DNA from: an uncultured Alphaproteobacteria bacterium
GTDB taxonomy: Bacteria > Pseudomonadota > Alphaproteobacteria > Micavibrionales > Micavibrionaceae
NCBI GenBank assembly: GCA_937124505.1
Contig: CAKZKV010000064.1
Span: 1 to 6,563, forward strand
Reading direction: 5' to 3'
Length of the DNA stretch: 6,563 nucleotides
A program made the position numbers and the translations under genes. The notes under the pieces were generated by a model. The model made no database searches. It was given only the letters and a program-made list of their open reading frames with translations, and was not told where the DNA came from. Below, in pieces: positions 1 through 6,563 of this stretch; the stretch's first letter is position 1; the number at the start of each line of letters is the position of its first letter.

Positions 1-582
1 TTGTCGATGTCCGGCAATCTGCAGAAACTGAGCGGGGCCTTGTTGTTGCCGTATCATCTTGGACGCATAACGACCTATACCGCTCTGGCGATGTTGCTGG
101 CGTCTGTTCTAAATCTGGCTTTTTTGTTCCTGCCGATCCGCTCACTGGTGATTGCGCCTCTTCTGATGACCGCGGCCCTGATTTTCCTGATTAACGCCTT
201 TCCTGATCTGAAAAAGTATTTTATGTGGCTGGATGTGTTGAATGTCCGCACGCCTTATCACTGGATTTCAAATGCGTTTCAGGTTCTTTCGCAAAAACGC
301 AGTCTGATTTCACAATATCTGATTGGAATTTTGCTGGGTTTTATGCCGTGCGGTCTGGTGGTTTCTGCTCTTATGGCGGCCTCCACAGCGTCAAGTGTCT
401 GGAGCGCCGGTTTCGCCATGGCGGCGTTCGGTGCGGGAACGATTCCCGCTTTGGTAATGATGGCCTTTTTCGGCCAGTCATTGAAAATGAAATTTCCCAA
501 AACCATGCAGCGTGTGACACAAGGCATGATGGTTTGGAGTGCTATCTGGTTGTTCCTGATGGCCGGAGCCAATTTGATGTAA
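1..582 (+). CDS. DsbD/TauE-SafE-like membrane protein, 5'-truncated
   Basis: This reading frame is open from the first base and ends at TAA 580-582, giving 193 residues. The protein is very hydrophobic, with about five membrane spans (roughly 24-46, 48-66, 104-127, 133-157 and 175-192, counted from base 1). It carries the segment GFMPCGLV at residues 113-120, the proline-cysteine motif of the second half of the DsbD-like/UreH-like 'sulfite exporter TauE/SafE' families. The YHLGR segment at 18-22 normally follows a first span that carries a GxCGxC-like motif. That span is absent here, so the N-terminus most likely lies left of the window and the TTG at position 1 is not the true start. Such proteins are commonly encoded beside ccoS in cbb3 loci. 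A role in metal or thiol handling during oxidase assembly is inferred; the substrate is unknown. ccoN follows after 12 nt, so the two are probably cotranscribed. Confidence 0.8.
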   Translation: MSMSGNLQKLSGALLLPYHLGRITTYTALAMLLASVLNLAFLFLPIRSLVIAPLLMTAALIFLINAFPDLKKYFMWLDVLNVRTPYHWISNAFQVLSQKRSLISQYLIGILLGFMPCGLVVSALMAASTASSVWSAGFAMAAFGAGTIPALVMMAFFGQSLKMKFPKTMQRVTQGMMVWSAIWLFLMAGANLM

Positions 583-583
583 C

Positions 584-588
584 GAGGA
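584..588 (+). promoter_or_regulatory. Ribosome binding site of ccoN
   Basis: GAGGA lies 6 nt before the ATG at 595, inside the 12-nt gap after the upstream stop codon. It supports this ATG as the ccoN start. Confidence 0.65.
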
Positions 589-594
589 CAAGAT

Positions 595-2097
595 ATGACA
601 ACAGAAACCATCACAAAAAACCAGGACGTACCTGATTATAACTATGAGATTGTCAGGATGTTCGTCATTGCGACCTGCTTCTGGGGCGTTGTCGGCATGA
701 TGGCGGGTGTGTTTATCGCCACACAACTGGCCTTTCCCGATCTGAATGTTGAGCCGTATCTGAATTTTGGCCGCCTGCGGCCCCTGCATACATCGGCGGT
801 GATTTTTGCCTTTGGCGGGAACGCCCTGTTTGCGACCAGCTATTACGTTGTCCAGAGAACATGCCGGGCGCGTCTGTGGGGGGGCGATGGTCTGGCCAAA
901 TTTACCTTCTGGGGCTATCAGGCGTTTATTGTGATCGCGGCGGTTGGCTATGTTCTGGGTGTGACGCAAGGAAAAGAATATGCCGAGCCGGAATGGTATG
1001 CCGATCTGTGGCTGACCATTGTCTGGGTTGTGTATCTGCTTATTTTCATGATGACGGTTATCAACCGGAAAGAGCCGCACCTGTATGTGGCGAACTGGTT
1101 CTATCTGGCATTTATTATTACGGTGGCGGTGCTGCACCTTGGAAATAATGTAATCATACCTGTGGAATGGCTGGGGGCGAAGAGTTACTCCGTGCCATCC
1201 GGTGTCCAGAGCGCGATGATCCAGTGGTGGTACGGCCATAATGCGGTTGGATTCTTCCTGACGGCGGGATTTTTGGGCATGATGTATTACTTCGTTCCAA
1301 AACGTGCGGAACGCCCGGTTTATTCGTACCGTTTGTCCATTGTTCACTTCTGGTCGCTGATCTTTATCTATATCTGGGCCGGACCGCACCACCTGTACTA
1401 TACGGCGCTGCCGGACTGGGCGCAGACATTGGGGATGACGTTCTCCATCATGCTGTGGATGCCAAGCTGGGGCGGGATGATCAACGGGATCATGACCCTG
1501 TCCGGGGCGTGGGAAAAATTACGCAAAGACCCCGTGATCCAGTTTATGGTCGTGGCGCTTGCTTTTTACGGGATGAGTACCTTTGAAGGGCCGCTGATGG
1601 CTATTCGTGCGGTGAACTCCCTGTCCCACTATACCGACTGGACGGTTGGTCACGTTCACTCCGGGGCACTGGGATGGGTTGGGTTTATTACCTTTGGAGC
1701 GCTTTATTATCTGGTGCCGAAATTGTGGGGACGCGAGGAAGTCTATTCCCTGAAACTGGTGAGCCTGCATCTTTGGGTTGCGAGTTTGGGAATTGTTTTT
1801 TACATCTCCTCCATGTGGGTGTCCGGCATTATGCAGGGCCTGATGTGGCGCTCTTATGATGATCTCGGCTTCCTGAACTATTCCTTTGTGGAAAGTGTGG
1901 TCGCTATGCATCCGTTCTATGTCATCCGGGCCCTTGGCGGGTTGTTATACCTGAGTGGCGCCTTGATCATGTGTTATAACTTCTACCGGACTATCCGCGG
2001 GGATGTCGCCGTTGGGGAAGTGGACAAGGACGGTAATCCAAGACAACCAAGAAATGCCAGCCAAGAAGGGGACGCCGCATTAAAGCCGGCGGAATAA
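595..2097 (+). CDS. ccoN: cbb3-type cytochrome c oxidase subunit I (CcoN/FixN)
   Basis: Catalytic subunit of the C-family heme-copper oxidase. It reduces O2 to water at a heme b3-CuB centre in the inner membrane and pumps protons. The 500 residues match the family's usual length plus a polar C-terminal tail (about 467-500), and about twelve membrane spans are visible. Metal ligands can be assigned by family pattern. His65 (RLRPLH) and His355 bind low-spin heme b, and His353 of the VGHVHSG motif binds heme b3. His215 (WWYGHNAVG) and His265/His266 (WAGPHHL) bind CuB. Tyr259 lies 44 residues after His215, the spacing of the cross-linked His-Tyr pair of cbb3 oxidases. Glu331 (TFEGP) is the conserved acidic residue near the active site, and the EYAEPEW segment (128-134) is also conserved. 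No key residue is missing. It is the first gene of the NOQP block, with ccoO 15 nt downstream. Confidence 0.98.
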   Translation: MTTETITKNQDVPDYNYEIVRMFVIATCFWGVVGMMAGVFIATQLAFPDLNVEPYLNFGRLRPLHTSAVIFAFGGNALFATSYYVVQRTCRARLWGGDGLAKFTFWGYQAFIVIAAVGYVLGVTQGKEYAEPEWYADLWLTIVWVVYLLIFMMTVINRKEPHLYVANWFYLAFIITVAVLHLGNNVIIPVEWLGAKSYSVPSGVQSAMIQWWYGHNAVGFFLTAGFLGMMYYFVPKRAERPVYSYRLSIVHFWSLIFIYIWAGPHHLYYTALPDWAQTLGMTFSIMLWMPSWGGMINGIMTLSGAWEKLRKDPVIQFMVVALAFYGMSTFEGPLMAIRAVNSLSHYTDWTVGHVHSGALGWVGFITFGALYYLVPKLWGREEVYSLKLVSLHLWVASLGIVFYISSMWVSGIMQGLMWRSYDDLGFLNYSFVESVVAMHPFYVIRALGGLLYLSGALIMCYNFYRTIRGDVAVGEVDKDGNPRQPRNASQEGDAALKPAE

Positions 2098-2101
2098 GGA
2101 G
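2096..2101 (+). promoter_or_regulatory. Ribosome binding site of ccoO
   Basis: AAGGAG overlaps the ccoN stop codon and lies 11 nt before the ATG at 2113. The spacing is rather long, but no other in-frame start lies closer. Confidence 0.55.
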
Positions 2102-2112
2102 AAAACGCAACA

Positions 2113-2883
2113 ATGAAAAATCCTTTTAAACACCACGAATTTCTGGAAAAAAATTCGATTATCCTGCTGATCGGCATCATCCTGACGGTGCTGGTCGGGG
2201 GGATCGTGGAAATTATTCCTTTGTTTCGCAAGGAAACCGTGATCGAACCTGTGAAAGGCGTACGTCCCTACACACCTCTGGAGCTGGCCGGGTATAACAT
2301 TTACATACGGGAAGGGTGTTACAACTGCCATTCACAGCAGATTCGTCCCCTGCGGGATGAGGTCACACGTTACGGGCATTATTCTCTGGCGGCGGAAAGC
2401 ATGTATGACCACCCGTTCCAATGGGGGTCAAAAAGAACCGGGCCTGATCTGGCGCGTGTGGGCGGAAAATATTCCGATAAATGGCATGTTGCTCACCTGA
2501 TTGAGCCACGGGATCTGGTGCCGGAGTCCATCATGCCGTCTTTTGGATTTTTAATGAATAATGGTGCGAATCTTGATATGCGTCCGCATCTGGAGACATT
2601 AAAAATCATTGGCGTTCCTTACTCCGAAGACATGATCAAGAATGCCGAAAAGGACGCAAAAGCACAGGCCATCGGTGAACCGCGGGGTGATACAACCGGC
2701 CTGATGGAGCGTTACGGCGAAAAAGTCAATGCGCGGGACTTTGATGGACAGCCGAACATGATTTCCGAGATGGACGCACTGGTCGCGTATTTGCAGGTTC
2801 TGGGGACAATGGTTGATTTCGAGGCCACCAAAGACGTTGATCCTTCAACGGCTGAGACCAATATGGCGAGCAAGGAGGAATAA
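2113..2883 (+). CDS. ccoO: cbb3-type cytochrome c oxidase subunit II, monoheme (CcoO/FixO)
   Basis: Membrane-anchored monoheme cytochrome c that passes electrons from CcoP to the heme b of CcoN. It has 256 residues. A short cytoplasmic N-terminus is followed by one membrane anchor (about 15-36), and the rest is periplasmic. The heme c site is CYNCH at 69-73, within the typical [14 protein letters not shown] stretch. Met141 in ESIMPSF is the likely distal iron ligand. The [16 protein letters not shown] block (110-125) is characteristic of the family. The charged region around 172-215 and the polar tail from about 236 are normal or mildly variable parts. The heme must be attached by the cytochrome c maturation system, which is not in this window. 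The stop codon overlaps the ccoQ start (TAATG), which suggests translational coupling. Confidence 0.98.
   Translation: MKNPFKHHEFLEKNSIILLIGIILTVLVGGIVEIIPLFRKETVIEPVKGVRPYTPLELAGYNIYIREGCYNCHSQQIRPLRDEVTRYGHYSLAAESMYDHPFQWGSKRTGPDLARVGGKYSDKWHVAHLIEPRDLVPESIMPSFGFLMNNGANLDMRPHLETLKIIGVPYSEDMIKNAEKDAKAQAIGEPRGDTTGLMERYGEKVNARDFDGQPNMISEMDALVAYLQVLGTMVDFEATKDVDPSTAETNMASKEE
2872..2878 (+). promoter_or_regulatory. Strong ribosome binding site of ccoQ
   Basis: AAGGAGG is a near-perfect Shine-Dalgarno sequence within the last codons of ccoO, 4 nt before the ATG at 2883. It helps establish the small ccoQ as a real gene. Confidence 0.75.
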
Positions 2884-3041
2884 TGAAAGAACTCTACGCA
2901 GACGCGACAGTCGGTATCATCGGCCTCCTGTTTTTCTTTTTCCTGTTTGTGGGAATTTTGATCTGGCTGTTTTGGCCGGGCGCCAAAGAAAAGTTTAAAG
3001 AACACGGAAACATACCTTTAAGGAATGACAGTGATGAGTGA
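2883..3041 (+). CDS. ccoQ: cbb3-type oxidase small subunit (CcoQ/FixQ)
   Basis: A 52-residue single-span membrane protein. CcoQ stabilises the core oxidase and the attachment of CcoP in the species studied. The sequence starts [11 protein letters not shown], then a very hydrophobic helix runs from about 9 to 31, ending in the WPGAKEKF motif (31-38) typical of FixQ. A short charged cytoplasmic tail follows. The length is normal for the family. The position between ccoO and ccoP is the expected one. The start overlaps the ccoO stop by one base and is served by a strong ribosome binding site. The last 8 nt overlap the chosen ccoP start. Confidence 0.95.
   Translation: MKELYADATVGIIGLLFFFFLFVGILIWLFWPGAKEKFKEHGNIPLRNDSDE
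3020..3024 (+). promoter_or_regulatory. Ribosome binding site that decides the ccoP start
   Basis: AAGGA directly abuts the ATG at 3025, which leaves no room for initiation there. It sits 9 nt before the in-frame ATG at 3034, a normal distance, so the start at 3034 is favoured. An in-frame GTG at 3031 (6-nt spacing) cannot be excluded. Confidence 0.6.
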
Positions 3042-3960
3042 CGATAAAAAGAAAGACATTGATGAAATTAGCGGCGTGGAAACCACGGGCCATGAATGGG
3101 ACGGCCTGAAAGAGCTGAATAACCCGCTGCCGCGCTGGTGGATATGGGTCTGGGTTATCAGTATTATCTGGTCTATCTGGTATTTTGTGGTTTATCCGGC
3201 GTGGCCGGTTCCGGGCGGTGCGACGGAAGGAACCTCCGGCTATACGCAATTCAAGGAGTTGCAGGAAAGTCAGCAGGAAATCGTGCAGCGTCAGCAGCAA
3301 TATCTGTCCGACTTTGAAAAGGCCGAATTTCACCAGATTATGGACGATCCGGGGCTATACGCTTTTGCAATGGCCGGTGGCCGGGCGGCGTTCAAGGATA
3401 ACTGCGCTGTTTGTCACGGAACTGGTGCGGAAGGCGGGATCGGGTATCCAAACCTGAACGATGATGACTGGCTGTGGGGCGGCACGATGGACGCCATTCA
3501 TACAACGCTGGAATATGGAATCCGTGCGGATAATCTTGATACGCGTCTCTCCCAGATGCCGGCTTTCGGGAAGGAAGGATTACTGAATAAGGAGCAGATC
3601 GACGAAGTGGTTGAATATGTGATGGCGCTTTCTTCTGATGAAGATGTCACACAGATGCCGGGTCATCAAATTTTTCAGCAGAACTGTGCGTCCTGCCACG
3701 GCCCTGATGCCAAAGGCATGCATGAGTTTGGCGCACCGAACCTGACGGATGGAATCTGGCTTTATGGCGGAGAACGTGCAGATATTTATGAAACCGTGTA
3801 TAATGCCCGTAACAGTTTGATGCCGGCATGGAATGAGCGGCTGGATGATAATACAATTCGTCAGTTGACGGTTTATGTTCATCAGCTGGGCGGAGGTGTT
3901 GAAGAAGCAGCAAAAGAACCTACATCTATTCTCTCACCCGTGAAGTCTATGGAAGAGTAA
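3034..3960 (+). CDS. ccoP: cbb3-type cytochrome c oxidase subunit III, diheme (CcoP/FixP)
   Basis: Diheme cytochrome c that receives electrons from the bc1 complex or soluble cytochromes c and hands them to CcoO. With the start at 3034 it has 308 residues, close to the usual FixP length. The N-terminal FixP domain carries DGLKELNNPLPRWW (23-36), followed by one membrane span (about 36-57). A glutamine-rich, probably helical linker (about 72-102) leads to two cytochrome c domains. Heme sites are CAVCH at 124-128 and CASCH at 218-222. Likely distal ligands are Met175 (SQMPAFG) and Met263 (LMPAW). The YPNLNDDDWLWGG block (138-150) is diagnostic of the family. The start was chosen for ribosome binding site spacing; it makes the gene overlap ccoQ by 8 nt. 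A 34-nt gap separates it from ccoG. Confidence 0.97.
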   Translation: MSDDKKKDIDEISGVETTGHEWDGLKELNNPLPRWWIWVWVISIIWSIWYFVVYPAWPVPGGATEGTSGYTQFKELQESQQEIVQRQQQYLSDFEKAEFHQIMDDPGLYAFAMAGGRAAFKDNCAVCHGTGAEGGIGYPNLNDDDWLWGGTMDAIHTTLEYGIRADNLDTRLSQMPAFGKEGLLNKEQIDEVVEYVMALSSDEDVTQMPGHQIFQQNCASCHGPDAKGMHEFGAPNLTDGIWLYGGERADIYETVYNARNSLMPAWNERLDDNTIRQLTVYVHQLGGGVEEAAKEPTSILSPVKSMEE

Positions 3961-3994
3961 TCAAGACAACCATAAGGAACAGGGCCAGGCTTGT

Positions 3995-5410
3995 ATGAGC
4001 GATGATACCCAGGACATTCAGTTATTCAAGAAACAGGAACGCATCTATCCGAAGCGGGTGTCCGGGACATATCGGAACCTGAAATGGCTGGCGATGATTG
4101 TCTGTCTGGCGATTTATTATATCGCGCCGTTTATCCGCTGGGACCGGGGCCCGAATGCGCCGGATCAGGCCGTGTTGATTGATCTGAATCATGGCCGGGC
4201 CTACTGGTTCTGGTTTGAAATCTGGCCACAGGAAGTTTACATCCTGACCGGAATTCTGATTTTGGCGGCTATCTTGTTGTTCTTTGTGACCAGCCTGTTC
4301 GGGCGGGTATGGTGTGGGTATTTCTGTTTTCACACCGTCTGGTCGGATCTTTTTATCTGGGTAGAGAGGATTGTGCAGGGCGACCGCACCAAACGCAAAA
4401 GACTGCGTGAAGGCCCATGGACATTTGAAAAGATATGGAAGCTGGTGGCTACACATATTATCTGGATTGTGATTTCCTTCCTGACGGCGGGAACGTTCGT
4501 GTTGTATTTCAATGATGCGCCGACACTGGTGCAAAACTTCCTGAACCTGAATGTCTCTACAACGGTTTTATGGTTTGTTGCCGGACTGACGGGCTCCACC
4601 TACCTGATGGCCGGGTTTGCGCGGGAGCAGGTCTGTACGTTCATGTGTCCCTATGCCCGGTTCCAGTCGGCCATGTTTGACAAGGACACCCTGATTATTG
4701 GGTATAACAAGGAACGCGGGGAACCGCGTGGGAAGCATAAAAAAGGTGCTGACTGGACGGGGCTTGGCGATTGTATCGACTGCCATGCCTGTGTGCATGT
4801 CTGCCCGACGGGCATTGATATCCGTGACGGGTTGCAGATGGAATGTATTGCCTGCGGCTTGTGCGCCGATGCCTGTGACGAGATCATGGACAAGGTCGGT
4901 TTGCCGCGGCAATTGATTGCCTATGATACCGAACGCCGCAGCGAACAGCGCGCCAGAGGGGAAACGCCGGAACCGTTTAAAATCTTCCGTATGCGCACCC
5001 TTTATTACAGCCTCGTGATCTTGATTGTCGGGTCCCTGATGCTCAATGCCCTGATTAACCGCGATTTGATGGATTTGACGGTCTTGCATGACCGGAATCC
5101 GCTGTTTGTGCAACTGAGTAACGGCAATATCCGTAACGGTTATGACCTGAAAATTCTCAATAAATCGCATGAACATAAAACCTTCAGCCTGAGCGTCAGC
5201 GGTGTTGAGGGGGCTGAGATGACCCTGAACAGTGCCGGTAATATCACAACAGACAATATTTATGTCCCGGCGGACAGTGTCGGCAAATATAAAGTGTTTG
5301 TGCAGGCACCCAAGCCCGCAGAAGGCCATAAGGACATCATCTTCACCCTCAAAGACCTGTCTGACGGCACGGTTGATGAATACCAATCCCGTTTTGTCAG
5401 TAAGAGGTAA
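3995..5410 (+). CDS. ccoG: cbb3 oxidase assembly Fe-S protein CcoG (FixG/RdxA)
   Basis: Polytopic membrane ferredoxin-like protein needed for cbb3 assembly. Family members have been shown to reduce Cu(II) to Cu(I) for copper supply to CuB. It has 471 residues, a normal length. Membrane spans are visible near 31-48, 79-101, 152-171, 188-206 and 336-354. Membrane-linked cysteine motifs are GRVWCGYFC (103-111) and CTFMCP (214-219). Two [4Fe-4S] motifs follow: C260-C263-C266-C270-P and C284-C287-C290-C294. The C-terminal region (about 357-471) fits the Ig-like FixG C-terminal domain. The first motif reads CFHTVW instead of the more usual CPQTVW. There is no in-frame start upstream back to the ccoP stop, so ATG 3995 is the only reasonable start. 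Its ribosome binding site is weak: AAGGA at 3974-3978 is 16 nt away and AGGG at 3981-3984 is 10 nt away. The gene opens the assembly block GHI. Confidence 0.96.
   Translation: MSDDTQDIQLFKKQERIYPKRVSGTYRNLKWLAMIVCLAIYYIAPFIRWDRGPNAPDQAVLIDLNHGRAYWFWFEIWPQEVYILTGILILAAILLFFVTSLFGRVWCGYFCFHTVWSDLFIWVERIVQGDRTKRKRLREGPWTFEKIWKLVATHIIWIVISFLTAGTFVLYFNDAPTLVQNFLNLNVSTTVLWFVAGLTGSTYLMAGFAREQVCTFMCPYARFQSAMFDKDTLIIGYNKERGEPRGKHKKGADWTGLGDCIDCHACVHVCPTGIDIRDGLQMECIACGLCADACDEIMDKVGLPRQLIAYDTERRSEQRARGETPEPFKIFRMRTLYYSLVILIVGSLMLNALINRDLMDLTVLHDRNPLFVQLSNGNIRNGYDLKILNKSHEHKTFSLSVSGVEGAEMTLNSAGNITTDNIYVPADSVGKYKVFVQAPKPAEGHKDIIFTLKDLSDGTVDEYQSRFVSKR
5402..5407 (+). promoter_or_regulatory. Ribosome binding site of ccoH
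   Basis: AAGAGG lies just before the ccoG stop codon and 7 nt before the ATG at 5415. It supports the short ccoH start over the far upstream in-frame ATG at 5232, which would lie deep inside ccoG. Confidence 0.6.
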
Positions 5411-5414
5411 GCGC

Positions 5415-5639
5415 ATGGAACAACAAACACCACAAAAAAAAGAAAGCGGCTGGTGGGTTTTATGGATGTTTCTGGGTTTATTCTCTGTTTTCTTAAGCGT
5501 TGATGCCTATTTTGTTTACATGGCGCTGTCCACTCATACTGGGCTTGTGGTCGAGAACGCCTATGAGGTCGGATTGAATTACAATGAGATCATTGAAAAA
5601 GCCGAAGAACTGAACAAAACAAAAGACTCACATGAATAA
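5415..5639 (+). CDS. ccoH: Short FixH/CcoH-like cbb3 assembly protein
   Basis: A 74-residue protein that matches only the N-terminal part of FixH/CcoH, an assembly factor that interacts with cbb3 subunits and, in some species, with the CcoI copper ATPase. A lysine-containing cytoplasmic start is followed by GWWVLWMFLGLF (12-23), a single span to about residue 38, and the family signature THTGLVVENAYEVGLNYNEI (40-59). The reading then ends with a charged helix (EIIEKAEELNKTKDSHE). Typical FixH proteins run to about 150-170 residues with a periplasmic domain after this signature, and that domain is missing here. It is not an evident frameshift product, because ccoI begins 8 nt before the stop. 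The upstream in-frame ATG at 5232 was rejected because it lies in ccoG and lacks family similarity before 5415. Calling it a functional mini-CcoH is inference. Confidence 0.85.
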   Translation: MEQQTPQKKESGWWVLWMFLGLFSVFLSVDAYFVYMALSTHTGLVVENAYEVGLNYNEIIEKAEELNKTKDSHE

Positions 5640-6563
5640 GCCCTTACAGGCTGACGGATATGAAGGGCTGGTGACAGCCAATGATAACGGAGAGCAGGAA
5701 CTTTCCCTGTTGATTGGCGGGGTGCATTGCGCCGGATGCATCCAGAAAATTGAATCTTCCTTAAAAGAGCAGCCTGACGTGCAGGAAGCCAGATTGAACT
5801 TTTCAACCGGAAAGCTTCGCATTGTCTGGAATGGCGAACTTTCTCGCGCCAATGACTTTGCGTCCAAAGTCGAAACGCTGGGCTATCAGGTTTCGCCCTA
5901 TAACCCGGATACGGAAAAAAACACGGCGGAGCATGAAAACCGCTTTTTGTTGATGTGCCTGGGTGTTGCCGGGTTTGCAATGGGCAATATCATGCTGTTC
6001 TCTGTTGGCCTGTGGAGTACCAGTACCGAAGTCATGGGACTGGCCACCCGCGAACTCATGCACTGGATTTCTGCCTTGATCGCCGTTCCGGCCATTGCCT
6101 TTTCCGGGCGCCCGTTTTTTTTATCGGCGTATAACGCCCTGAAGAACGGACATACGAACATGGACGTGCCGATCTCTCTGGCCCTGATACTGGCCTGTGT
6201 CATGAGTTTTTCGGAAATCATGCGGCAGGGGGAACATGTTTATTTTGATTCCGCCGTGATGCTGATGTTTTTCCTGCTGATCGGGCGGTATCTGGATTTT
6301 CGGGCGCGGCGGAACGCCAGAAGCGCAGCAACGGACTTGCTGCAAACTCTGTCCGGGTTTGCAGTTGTGAAAGACGGGGAAACCACCCGCCGTGTACTGA
6401 TTCGGGACTTGCAGGCGGGGATGAACGTTTTTGTCGCCTCAGGTGAGAAAATTCCCGTTGACGGCACAATTCTGCAAGGGGAAAGTGCGATTGATGCGGC
6501 CCTGATTACCGGGGAGACGCTGCCGCAAAATGTAGAGCCGGGGCAGCATGTTTATGGCGGGAC
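5632..6563 (+). CDS. ccoI: Copper-translocating P1B ATPase CcoI (FixI), 3'-truncated by window
   Basis: N-terminal 310 codons of a heavy-metal P-type ATPase that exports Cu from the cytoplasm for assembly of the CuB site of CcoN. The frame stays open to the right edge. A short leader is followed by a heavy-metal-associated domain (about 24-90) with the metal motif GVHCAGC (C33, C36). Four membrane spans follow near 104-128, 143-159, 178-195 and 205-222. The GHTNMDVP segment (173-180) is typical of P1B pumps. The actuator domain begins after about 225 and contains the dephosphorylation loop TGE at 293-295 (ITGETLP) and the EKIPVDG block (272-278). The CPC membrane motif, the DKTGT phosphorylation site and the ATP-binding domain would lie beyond the window. 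The ATG at 5632 overlaps ccoH by 8 nt (ATGAATAA). No good ribosome binding site precedes it, so translation is probably coupled to ccoH. The neighbourhood favours CcoI over a general CopA. Confidence 0.95.
   Translation, partial: MNKPLQADGYEGLVTANDNGEQELSLLIGGVHCAGCIQKIESSLKEQPDVQEARLNFSTGKLRIVWNGELSRANDFASKVETLGYQVSPYNPDTEKNTAEHENRFLLMCLGVAGFAMGNIMLFSVGLWSTSTEVMGLATRELMHWISALIAVPAIAFSGRPFFLSAYNALKNGHTNMDVPISLALILACVMSFSEIMRQGEHVYFDSAVMLMFFLLIGRYLDFRARRNARSAATDLLQTLSGFAVVKDGETTRRVLIRDLQAGMNVFVASGEKIPVDGTILQGESAIDAALITGETLPQNVEPGQHVYGG

Noticed and set aside
574..600. TTGAT near the ccoN start as half of an FNR/Anr box.
   Set aside because: No ATCAA half-site follows at the required 4-nt spacing. 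Other TTGAT occurrences (for example near 4177 and 4913) lie in coding sequence and also lack a proper second half.
478..1392. A 304-codon open frame on the minus strand opposite ccoN.
   Set aside because: It runs antisense to a clear ccoN, is rich in His, Arg, Gln and Asn with no recognisable domain, and is explained by codon composition of the opposite strand.
3025..3033. ATG at 3025 as the ccoP start.
   Set aside because: The AAGGA sequence abuts this ATG directly, leaving no spacing. The ATG at 3034 is at a proper distance and gives the usual MSDD-type N-terminus.
3961..3994. Possible terminator between ccoP and ccoG, based on CAAG and CTTG at the ends of the gap.
   Set aside because: The 4-bp pairing encloses a long loop, has no GC-rich stem, and is not followed by a T run.
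5232..5414. Possible N-terminal extension of ccoH from ATG 5232.
   Set aside because: The extension lies wholly within ccoG, reads as a basic sequence unlike FixH, and a ribosome binding site precedes the ATG at 5415.
4568..5416. A 282-codon open frame on the minus strand opposite ccoG.
   Set aside because: It is a shadow of ccoG, with no membrane or domain pattern and a composition typical of antisense reading.
6115..6122. T8 run considered as a terminator tail.
   Set aside because: It lies within the ccoI coding frame, encodes Phe-Phe-Leu of a membrane region, and no strong hairpin precedes it.

Overview
The window holds most of a cbb3-type cytochrome c oxidase locus, all on the + strand. 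From left to right it carries a DsbD/TauE-like membrane protein gene (5' end cut off), ccoN, ccoO, ccoQ, ccoP, ccoG, a very short ccoH (fixH), and ccoI (fixI, 3' end cut off). The host is probably an alphaproteobacterium with moderate G+C. This rests on the structural order NOQP followed directly by G-H-I and on the protein sequences, which look alphaproteobacterial. It is an inference from pattern, not a database result.

Region 1 (1-582) is the 3' part of a polytopic membrane protein of a kind often found with cbb3 biogenesis genes. Region 2 (595-3960) encodes the oxidase: CcoN (heme b, heme b3 and CuB), CcoO (one heme c), CcoQ (small single-span subunit) and CcoP (two hemes c). Electrons from the bc1 complex or soluble cytochromes c pass through CcoP and CcoO to CcoN, where O2 is reduced with high affinity. 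Region 3 (3995-6563) encodes the assembly set: CcoG (Fe-S membrane protein implicated in copper reduction), CcoH (FixH-like assembly factor) and CcoI (P1B copper ATPase). The usual partner ccoS is not in the window and may lie beyond the right edge.

The genes are very tightly packed. Gaps are 12, 15 and 34 nt. The ccoO/ccoQ junction is a 1-nt TAATG overlap, ccoG/ccoH is separated by 4 nt, and ccoQ/ccoP and ccoH/ccoI each overlap by 8 nt. No convincing terminator or FNR-type operator is visible, so the promoter of this probable operon presumably lies left of the window. No non-coding stretch exceeds 34 nt.

I see no undescribed system. The points that merit a second look are the 74-residue CcoH, which lacks the periplasmic domain normal for FixH proteins; an altered first cysteine motif in CcoG; and the placement of the DsbD-like gene directly upstream of ccoN.
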